From NCBI GenBank assembly GCA_038202665.1, contig JBBRES010000029.1:1-17179 (forward strand): a stretch of DNA of 17,179 nt. The letters run 5' to 3'. The first letter of the stretch is position 1, and each line of letters opens with the position of its first letter. Under the pieces are notes generated by a model, which was given only the letters and a program-made list of their open reading frames with translations, did not search any database and was not told the origin of the DNA. Of the stretch, positions 6,816-13,053 are shown one piece after another. The translations under genes and the position numbers were made by a program. The DNA is from Kapaibacterium sp038202665. GTDB taxonomy: Bacteria > Bacteroidota > Ignavibacteria > Kapaibacteriales > Kapaibacteriaceae.

Positions 6816-7565
6816 TCAGGGTCTCGGTTTAGACTTCATTCGAGTTTCTGCCTTCGCCACTTTTACTACCGGATACAAGGATGATAGTAGGGACCAGAGT
6901 AAACCTTCTTTGCCGTTTAAGATGTGTCCACCGATGAAGTAATGTTTGATGAAGTATAACGGCATGGAGAGAACGGTGAAGAGAACTGATCTACGTACAC
7001 CATTCATGATCATTTGGTCTGCTGCTGCACTTGTGTATTCGTTGAACTTTTCAAAGTAGTGGTGGAGGTTGCGGTAGCTGTCATGCAGCATTTCTCCCTG
7101 TAGTCTCGAGATATCTCCTTCAACGACGACGGATTCATGAACAAGAGCTGAGTTAAACTCAGCATGGCCACTTCGAAAGAGTCTGGTAGGGTAGTCTACG
7201 CTTGAACGCCCATGCGTGAATGTTCTTCCGAGAAATCGAAAGCGTCGTGGAATTTGATAGGCGGAGTTTGATTCTCCTTTAACTGCGAACTGGATTTCCA
7301 ATGATAGTTCTTTCGATACCACTTCATCCGCGTCGAGAGATAGTATCCATGGATGCGCGGCGAGTTTACATGCAAACTGCTTCTGTTCACCGTATCCCGT
7401 GAACTCCCTGTACACGACCCTAGCCCCCATTCTTTCAGCGATTGCTTGAGTGCCATCTGTACTCCCACTGTCTACCACAACAACGTCCTCACACCAAGAG
7501 ATCGATCGTAACGTAGCCTCTATTCGATCTGATTCATTGAACGTAATTATAATAACAGAGATCAT
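6816..7565 (-). CDS. Family 2 glycosyltransferase (WaaE/KdtX-like lipopolysaccharide core enzyme)
   Basis: 249 aa with a GT-A fold. The N-terminus MISVIIITFNESDRI is followed by VVVVDSGSTDGT (29-39) and by the metal/nucleotide-sugar DxD motif in LSLDADEVVS (D78, D80). The middle (RRFRFLGR, HGRSSVDYPTRLFR) and the size match the short GT2 group that includes the WaaE/KdtX beta-1,4-glucosyltransferases of lipopolysaccharide inner core. The hydrophobic, basic C-terminal third (RRSVLFTVLSMPLYFIKHYF and onward) suggests association with the inner face of the cytoplasmic membrane. Donor and acceptor are not determined by the sequence. It sits between mnmG and serS, 38 nt and 46 nt from them, and is functionally unrelated to both. 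Its start is immediately preceded by an all-A/T stretch and a parS-like site. Confidence 0.85.
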   Translation of the reverse strand: MISVIIITFNESDRIEATLRSISWCEDVVVVDSGSTDGTQAIAERMGARVVYREFTGYGEQKQFACKLAAHPWILSLDADEVVSKELSLEIQFAVKGESNSAYQIPRRFRFLGRTFTHGRSSVDYPTRLFRSGHAEFNSALVHESVVVEGDISRLQGEMLHDSYRNLHHYFEKFNEYTSAAADQMIMNGVRRSVLFTVLSMPLYFIKHYFIGGHILNGKEGLLWSLLSSLYPVVKVAKAETRMKSKPRP

Positions 7566-7582
7566 AAAATTTTATATAAAAA
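7564..7582. other. A/T-only tract with palindrome upstream of the glycosyltransferase
   Basis: Nineteen consecutive A/T bases containing the perfect 12-bp palindrome ATAAAATTTTAT (7564-7575). The tract lies between the glycosyltransferase start codon, which it touches, and the parS-like site at 7591. It could be a promoter segment or an architectural-protein site; no exact TAnnTTTG box is present. Confidence 0.35.
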
Positions 7583-7590
7583 TGAAACAT

Positions 7591-7604
7591 GTTCCACGTG
7601 GAAC
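7591..7604. other. parS: parS-like ParB-binding site 1 (perfect palindrome)
   Basis: GTTCCACGTGGAAC is a perfect 14-bp palindrome centred on CACGTG. It differs from the B. subtilis parS consensus TGTTCCACGTGAAACA by one base within the core 14, with T before and T after it. Its last base is part of the mnmG stop codon. It is one of two such sites, and both lie in inter-gene gaps. Confidence 0.7.
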
Positions 7605-9460
7605 TATTTTAAGAATAATGAAAGGACCGAGATATCTGACGCAGATACACCCGGTATTCGAGACGCTTGACCAAGAGACCCTGGCTTGATCTTGTTTAGC
7701 TTTTCACGGGCCTCTGTAGAGAGTGACGGAACGGTATTGAACTCAAAATTCATGGGAATCAGTTTCTTTTCATTATCTGCAAACCGTTCAACTTCACGGA
7801 CTTGCTTCTGAATGTACCCTTCATACCGAATCTCATGAAGAGCCTGCGACACGATTGTTGGATGTTCGTCGACTACGCCCAGGAGATCGAAGGATGAGAG
7901 TTCCAGTAGTTTTCTAAGGTCTGTGGTTGGTCTCTTAGCGATCTGCCGGATAGGAGCCGATTCCGATATCGGGTCCTCGTCAAGTTCCGCTAGGACTGGG
8001 TTAACAGAAGTCGGAGTCAGCTTGTTCGCGTTTATGTACTCCAGAGTCTGCTTACGGAGTAATCCTTCCCGTTCAAACGATTCAAATGCCATTTCGGACA
8101 CCAATCCTAAGGACTTTCCGTAAGGGAACAGTCGATCATAGACCGTGTCTACACGTAGGAGTAGCCTGTACTCAGCCAATGACGTGAAAATCCGATACGG
8201 CTCTTCGGTGTTCTTGTTGACTAAGTCGTCGATCATGACCCCTATGTATGCTTCAGACCGCTTGAGTACCAGCGGATCCTTACCCTGTATCTTGAGAGCA
8301 GCATTAACTCCCGCCATCAGGCCTTGCGATGCAGCCTCTTCGTATCCAGATGTACCGTTAATCTGTCCGGCAAAATACAAACCAGACACTGCCTTGGTCT
8401 CCAAGGTAAAATGAAGCTGGTAGGGGAAGAAGAAGTCGTACTCTACTGCGTAGCCATACTTTTGAATCTCAACATTTTCGAGCCCAGAGATGGTTTTTAG
8501 GCCTTTTTCTTGAATATCAGGTGATAAACTCGTCGAAAACCCATTTACGTACACAGAATCTGTGTAGAGCCCCTCGGGTTCGAGAACAATGGGGTGACTT
8601 GGCCGCTCTGCGAATCTGGCAACCTTATCCTCGATTGACGGGCAATACCGAGGACCAGCGCCTTTAATTAGTCCCGTAAACATCGGGGATCTGTCAAAGC
8701 CGGTGCGTATCACGTCGTGCGTGTGTTCTGAAGTTGTTGACGCCCAACAAGCGAGAGAATTCCTAACTCTTGAGGTCCTATGTGAGAACGGGGTGGGAGG
8801 ATTATCTCCCTCGTGTACTGCAAGTTTTGAAAGGTCGAGAGAACCCCTGGAGACTCGTGGTGGAGTTCCCGTTTTTAGGCGCCCTTTCACGAGTCCGTGT
8901 GATGTAAGTAGATCTGAGATGAGATCGGCCGATTGTTCTCCCACCCTTCCACCCTTCGTTGACCCTGTTCCCGTCCACATAACGGCGTTCAAAAAGGTCC
9001 CAGAGCACAGAATCACAGCCTTTGCCAGTATATCCTCGCCATTTGCAGTGCGGATACCTCGAACAGCACTTCCTGATACAAGTATCTCAGTAGCTGTCTC
9101 TGATACTACCGCTAGGCCCCTTGTCTGGAGAACGACGCTCTGCGCAAAAGTGGGGTAGAGGTCCTTGTCGTTCTGGGATCTGGGTGACCAAACGGCAGGC
9201 CCCTTGCTCTTGTTCAAGGTCTTAAACTGCAGGCCAGACGCGTCTGCAATACGCGGCATAACGCCACCAAGAGCGTCAATCTCCTTAGCAAGGTGGCCCT
9301 TAGCACTTCCACCTATACTCGGATTGCAGGAAAGACGACCAATAGTTCTGGAGTCCATGGAGAGTAATGCCGTGCGCATGCCCATTGTAGCACATGCTAC
9401 AGCAGCCTCTATGCCAGCATGACCTCCACCAACCACAATTACATCAAACAGGCTTTGCAT
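7604..9460 (-). CDS. mnmG: tRNA uridine-5-carboxymethylaminomethyl modification enzyme MnmG (GidA)
   Basis: 618 aa, full length for MnmG. It binds FAD and, with the GTPase MnmE, installs the (carboxymethyl)aminomethyl group on C5 of wobble U34 in several tRNAs, using methylenetetrahydrofolate. The FAD-binding Rossmann motif is VIVVGGGHAGIEAA (7-20). RLSCNPSIGG (42-51) holds Cys45 and GPRYCPSIEDK (269-279) holds Cys273, the two conserved cysteines of the family. The C-terminal helical domain that contacts MnmE and tRNA includes YEGYIQKQ and ends in PGVSASDISVLSLFLK. It shares an operon with mnmE, separated by the GNAT gene. Both sides of the gene carry parS-like sites, one in the 33-nt upstream gap and one at its stop codon. 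There is no strong Shine-Dalgarno before the ATG. Confidence 0.97.
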   Translation of the reverse strand: MQSLFDVIVVGGGHAGIEAAVACATMGMRTALLSMDSRTIGRLSCNPSIGGSAKGHLAKEIDALGGVMPRIADASGLQFKTLNKSKGPAVWSPRSQNDKDLYPTFAQSVVLQTRGLAVVSETATEILVSGSAVRGIRTANGEDILAKAVILCSGTFLNAVMWTGTGSTKGGRVGEQSADLISDLLTSHGLVKGRLKTGTPPRVSRGSLDLSKLAVHEGDNPPTPFSHRTSRVRNSLACWASTTSEHTHDVIRTGFDRSPMFTGLIKGAGPRYCPSIEDKVARFAERPSHPIVLEPEGLYTDSVYVNGFSTSLSPDIQEKGLKTISGLENVEIQKYGYAVEYDFFFPYQLHFTLETKAVSGLYFAGQINGTSGYEEAASQGLMAGVNAALKIQGKDPLVLKRSEAYIGVMIDDLVNKNTEEPYRIFTSLAEYRLLLRVDTVYDRLFPYGKSLGLVSEMAFESFEREGLLRKQTLEYINANKLTPTSVNPVLAELDEDPISESAPIRQIAKRPTTDLRKLLELSSFDLLGVVDEHPTIVSQALHEIRYEGYIQKQVREVERFADNEKKLIPMNFEFNTVPSLSTEAREKLNKIKPGSLGQASRIPGVSASDISVLSLFLK

Positions 9461-9474
9461 GAATCTCTAGAATA

Positions 9475-9488
9475 GTTCCACGTGAAAC
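9475..9488. other. parS: parS-like ParB-binding site 2
   Basis: GTTCCACGTGAAAC matches the central 14 bases of the B. subtilis parS consensus TGTTCCACGTGAAACA exactly; the flanking bases are A and G instead of T and A. It lies in the gap between the GNAT stop and the mnmG start, about 1.9 kb from site 1. ParB/Spo0J spreads from such sites to organise the origin region and load SMC. Confidence 0.78.
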
Positions 9489-9493
9489 GTTCC

Positions 9494-10024
9494 TCAACGA
9501 AGGAATTTTACCATGAGGTACTCATCCACGTACTCGTCTCCGATTTTCATGGCATGAACTTCAGTACCGTAGACATTGAAACCATGTCGGAGGTACAGTT
9601 GGTATGAGGCTTCATTTTGGGAAGAAACGGACAGTTGAATCTGTTCGCACCCAACGATATCTCTTGCTGTCTCCAGAATCGACTCCAGAAGCCTCTTTGC
9701 CACTCCATGACCTCTGTGTTCATTTGTGACAAACAAACCCCATGTGCGGCATTTGTGACGGGTCTTTGAAAGCACCGGATCGCTTGAATATCCCACCATT
9801 CCAACCACAGCACCATCTTCCAACACCGCCCCTAACAAAAACGTATAGGGGTAGTTCAGATACTTCTCATATCGCTGTTCCTTGGAAAGGATCGAGATAG
9901 AGTTGAACCATTCATAGTCAGACCCGAAAACGTCAGGGGAGTTGGCGAGCGCAATACGCTGAATTTCAAGAAAGCCAGTGAAGTCAGCTTCTTCCAGCGG
10001 TCGAATGGTGATTCCAGAGTGCAT
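9494..10024 (-). CDS. GNAT-family N-acetyltransferase
   Basis: 176 aa, a single GNAT domain. Motif A, GLFVTNEHRGHGVAKRLLE (96-114), contains the acetyl-CoA pyrophosphate loop RGHGVA (104-109). Motif B is LSVSSQNEASYQLYLRHGF (131-149), with the usual Asn/Tyr pattern, followed by the mature-end VYGTE strand. The substrate cannot be read from the sequence; small molecules, protein N-termini or antibiotics are all possible in this family. It sits between mnmE (39 nt upstream) and mnmG (33 nt downstream), where other bacteria have the two genes adjacent. It is thus probably co-transcribed with the tRNA-modification genes, but a shared function is only a guess. Confidence 0.85.
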   Translation of the reverse strand: MHSGITIRPLEEADFTGFLEIQRIALANSPDVFGSDYEWFNSISILSKEQRYEKYLNYPYTFLLGAVLEDGAVVGMVGYSSDPVLSKTRHKCRTWGLFVTNEHRGHGVAKRLLESILETARDIVGCEQIQLSVSSQNEASYQLYLRHGFNVYGTEVHAMKIGDEYVDEYLMVKFLR

Positions 10025-10063
10025 AGAATGAATGTACGAAATTTGAAGGCTACGAGCCGTACT

Positions 10064-11428
10064 CTACTTGCCGATGCAAAACCGAGAAAAGATCGTGTCT
10101 AGAACATCTACATTCCACGTTTCGCCGGTGATATCACCAAGTAGCCGCATTGCGCCTCGAATATCTACGGTAACGTACTCATTGGAGATGCGACGCTCGA
10201 GACCATCGATCGCTTGCGTGAGACAATCCACAGCCGAGCGCAGAAGAGAGGCTTGACGGGCATTTACGAGCACGTCTGAGATTGCTGAAGTACTATCCGC
10301 TACGCGTCGAGAAAGCAGATTTCGAAGATCTGCCACGCCTGCACCCGATAAGGCAGAGCAGTGAATCGTATGGGTATCGTTTTGCGGAACAATGTCAACA
10401 CCATCTATTTTATTCTGAATCACAACAACGTCAATCGCAGAAAACCTCGATCTCAAGTCTGCACAGAGAGCGTCCGAATGATCTTGCCCTTCGGTGATAT
10501 CGTTCACAACCAACACCAGGTCACTCTGCTCAATCAACGAGGTTGTGATGCGGATGCCTTGCAGTTCAATACTGTCTGCAGTTTCTCGTAAACCTGCTGT
10601 GTCGTAAAGGTGGATGGCAAAGCCATCTACGAATATCGTCTCTTCCAGATAGTCCCGCGTGGTACCAGCAATATCGCTGACAATGGCTCTAGTCCTCGAT
10701 AGTATGGCATTGAACAAAGAACTCTTTCCTGCGTTGGGATATCCCACAACAGCACAAAAGAAGCCGGAACGAAGCAACTCCGCAGAGCTCGCCGAATCCG
10801 CTAGCGAACAGGCATAGTCTCGTGTGGCTCGCAAGCTCTTTGCGAGTTGGACTTTATCAACGAACTCAACATCTTCTTCAGAAAAATCCAACTCAAGCTC
10901 CATGAGTCCGCACACATCAAGTAGTTCGGCACGGAGGGTGGCAAGGCGCTTTGTAAATCCGCCTGCTAGCTGACGTGCAGCTGTCTGCGCGCCAACCCTC
11001 GACTGAGATGCGATGAGGTCTGCAACGGCCTCTACTTGGGTAAGATCCAATTTATGATTGAGGAAGGCGCGCTTGGTGAATTCGCCTGGGTCTGCGAGTC
11101 GAACGCCCTGGTCAAGAAGTGTTGCGATCACCTGATCTACCACATGAAGTCCTCCATGACATCCAATCTCGACCACATCCTCGCCAGTGTATGAATTCGG
11201 TCCACGGTACAAAGAACACGTGACCGAGTCGATCACCCCGGCGCCACCTTTCCACCACCCATAATGGATTGTATGAGAGGGCGCAACATCTAGGTCTGCA
11301 GTCGTCGAAAACAACACCTTGACCGCAGGAATCGTCTGCGGACCCGACACTCGGATCACGCTCAAGCCTGCAGTACCAGGGGGCGTGGCTACTGCACAGA
11401 TGGTATCGAAAGAGATTGCATCAGACAT
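10064..11428 (-). CDS. mnmE: tRNA modification GTPase MnmE (TrmE)
   Basis: 454 aa, normal length. Residues 1-120 are the tetrahydrofolate-binding domain (TICAVATPPGTAGLSVIRVSGP; YTGEDVVEIGCHGG). A helical domain follows, with the G domain inserted: G1 GYPNAGKSSL (229-238), SDIAGTTRDY around the G2 switch (251-260), G3 DTAGLRET (276-283) and G4 NKID (339-342). The C-terminal FCIGK (450-454) carries the catalytic Cys of the CxGK motif. The enzyme dimerises by potassium-dependent GTP binding and works with MnmG on wobble uridine of tRNAs. It is the first gene of the minus-strand operon, starting 4 nt after a TAGATTTG box, so it is probably translated from a leaderless mRNA. Confidence 0.97.
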   Translation of the reverse strand: MSDAISFDTICAVATPPGTAGLSVIRVSGPQTIPAVKVLFSTTADLDVAPSHTIHYGWWKGGAGVIDSVTCSLYRGPNSYTGEDVVEIGCHGGLHVVDQVIATLLDQGVRLADPGEFTKRAFLNHKLDLTQVEAVADLIASQSRVGAQTAARQLAGGFTKRLATLRAELLDVCGLMELELDFSEEDVEFVDKVQLAKSLRATRDYACSLADSASSAELLRSGFFCAVVGYPNAGKSSLFNAILSRTRAIVSDIAGTTRDYLEETIFVDGFAIHLYDTAGLRETADSIELQGIRITTSLIEQSDLVLVVNDITEGQDHSDALCADLRSRFSAIDVVVIQNKIDGVDIVPQNDTHTIHCSALSGAGVADLRNLLSRRVADSTSAISDVLVNARQASLLRSAVDCLTQAIDGLERRISNEYVTVDIRGAMRLLGDITGETWNVDVLDTIFSRFCIGK

Positions 11429-11432
11429 ACCA

Positions 11433-11440
11433 CAAATCTA
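11433..11440 (-). promoter_or_regulatory. -7 promoter box of the mnmE operon, leaderless
   Basis: On the minus strand TAGATTTG (TAnnTTTG) is followed by TGGT and then the mnmE ATG, the same 4-nt geometry as for the M42 peptidase and ispD. No TTG-type -33 element is evident at 17-21 nt. It is the only good box upstream of the five-gene run. Confidence 0.55.
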
Positions 11441-11497
11441 CAACACCATGTTGGTACTTATTGGTGCGGTTTTTGCTAGAAACATTCTAATACCTTG

Positions 11498-12253
11498 ATG
11501 GATGTTATGATTGGACCAATCGAGTTCCACCTTCCCAGCGTCAGCAGCACAAGCGACTATGCGAGGGAATTGCTGCGCACCTATCCATTCGTGTTTGTGA
11601 GTGCGGCAAATCAGACATCTGGGCGAGGGCGGAAAGGGAAGACATGGCATGGAGACCATGGAGCTAACATCTACTGTTCATTTGGTCTCACGCATAGCGA
11701 CGTACTCGTAGCCGACGATCTATCGGCCTACATGGCCAGAGGAGCCCTTGCCACCCTCTACACCCTCCGCACAACTGCACCGAGCATTCGCTTTCGGTTG
11801 AAATATCCGAACGATGTTCAGGCGTGGACAGGTTCTGGATGGGCTAAGATATCTGGTGTATTGGTCGAGCACGAGTTTCACGGTTCGAGATGTACTGGTA
11901 CGATCGTGGGCATTGGGATCAACGTGGATCAAGAGGTGTTTAACGGGACGATTGACCAGTCCTGTACATCGCTACGTTTGCTTGGCGTTACGGCGCAACA
12001 AACGGCGATGCTGGGCCTGCTGAAACACGAGTTTCAATTGATGTTAGAAACGTCGTGGGTTGACGTGCACCGAGTTTGGGTGGAAGAACTGAGCGTGATA
12101 GGGAACCATGTTTCCGTAGTAGGTGTAGACGGGGAATGGACAGTTCAACGCATATTGTCCGATGGACGATTGGTCGTTCGAGAAGATGTGACACAACAAG
12201 AACGGATCATCAGCGATGGCGACAGTGTACGATACCAAGATCAACATGAATAA
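11498..12253 (+). CDS. birA: Biotin-[acetyl-CoA-carboxylase] ligase, catalytic-domain-only type
   Basis: About 251 aa. It activates biotin with ATP and attaches it to the lysine of biotin carboxyl carrier protein in the cytoplasm. Motifs in order are STSDYARELL near the N-terminus, the biotinyl-AMP loop SGRGRKGKTW (42-51 of the reading from TTG 11495), RLKYPNDV (101-108), AKISGVLVE (117-125, catalytic Lys) and GTIVGIGINVD (135-145). There is no N-terminal helix-turn-helix, so it should not act as a repressor like E. coli BirA. A small C-terminal SH3-like domain is present (GNHVSVVGVDGEWTVQRIL). The start is ambiguous between TTG 11495, ATG 11498 and ATG 11507. A degenerate box TACCTTG (11491-11497) ends 9 nt before 11507, so a nearly leaderless start at 11507 is possible. 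coaX overlaps the 3' end by 8 nt. Confidence 0.92.
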   Translation: MDVMIGPIEFHLPSVSSTSDYARELLRTYPFVFVSAANQTSGRGRKGKTWHGDHGANIYCSFGLTHSDVLVADDLSAYMARGALATLYTLRTTAPSIRFRLKYPNDVQAWTGSGWAKISGVLVEHEFHGSRCTGTIVGIGINVDQEVFNGTIDQSCTSLRLLGVTAQQTAMLGLLKHEFQLMLETSWVDVHRVWVEELSVIGNHVSVVGVDGEWTVQRILSDGRLVVREDVTQQERIISDGDSVRYQDQHE

Positions 12254-13049
12254 CGTCGAATACGGCATTTGCGGTATTGATGTTGGTAATAGCCGAGTAA
12301 AGATCCATCATGACGATGTGTTCTTATCATTTCCGTACGACAAAGACTGGAAGAAAAACGTACAACACCACTTCCGCGATCATACCACGCAGCGGTATTT
12401 GATCGGGCTCTCGAGTGTGAATCCGAAGCAAACAACGGCCATAGTGAAAGTGTTGCAGCGTTGTCCTGGACACATGGTGTTGAACGCGCACATTCTACTC
12501 ATGCGGAACGAAAAGCAATTGAATTTGGGTGCCGTTGAAAATGCGGGAATCGATCGGTTACTTGGAAGCATAGGAGCGATGACGAAGGTGAAGCCACCGA
12601 TGATCACTGTTGATTGCGGCACAGCGGTAACGGTTAATGCCATTTCGAAAGACCATGTATTTCTTGGTGGTGTAATCTTTGCCGGATTGACTACGCAGTT
12701 GTTTGGTCTATCGAAACAAACAGCGGCAATTCCGGAATTGAAATTCCAGCCATCTCAAGAGAACATTGGAGTAAACACTCCACAGAGTTTGATGGCAGGT
12801 GTGAGTGCATCAGTATCTGGCGGCATCGCACATGCTGTTCGTAGTTTTATCGCTACGCAATTTCAGAATGTGAAAGTTCCCGTTGTGATGAGTGGTGGAG
12901 AGGCTCCGTACATGATGGACGATCTCAAGAAAGAGGGAATCGACGGCACGTATCATCAACACATGGTTACAGACGGAATTCTTGCGTTGCTTGCGCACGC
13001 GCAGTTGGCAGATATTCAAGACGCCATCATCGGAAAGATTTTGCACTAA
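12246..13049 (+). CDS. coaX: Type III pantothenate kinase
   Basis: 267 aa from the ATG at 12246, which overlaps the birA stop by 8 nt. It phosphorylates pantothenate, the first step of CoA synthesis, in the cytoplasm. Type III signatures of the ASKHA fold are visible: the phosphate loop IDVGNSRVK (11-19), NAGIDRLLG (99-107, pantothenate site), VDCGTAVTV (122-130) and the GGVIFAGL loop (141-148). An upstream in-frame ATG at 12216 exists, but the additional ten residues (MATVYDTKIN) precede the natural beta-strand start and would enlarge the overlap with birA; it is less likely. Type III kinases need a monovalent cation and are not feedback-inhibited by CoA (family knowledge). The birA-coaX pairing is common in bacteria. 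Only 4 nt separate its stop from the convergent Omp85 gene. Confidence 0.94.
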   Translation: MNNVEYGICGIDVGNSRVKIHHDDVFLSFPYDKDWKKNVQHHFRDHTTQRYLIGLSSVNPKQTTAIVKVLQRCPGHMVLNAHILLMRNEKQLNLGAVENAGIDRLLGSIGAMTKVKPPMITVDCGTAVTVNAISKDHVFLGGVIFAGLTTQLFGLSKQTAAIPELKFQPSQENIGVNTPQSLMAGVSASVSGGIAHAVRSFIATQFQNVKVPVVMSGGEAPYMMDDLKKEGIDGTYHQHMVTDGILALLAHAQLADIQDAIIGKILH

Positions 13050-13053
13050 GGGG

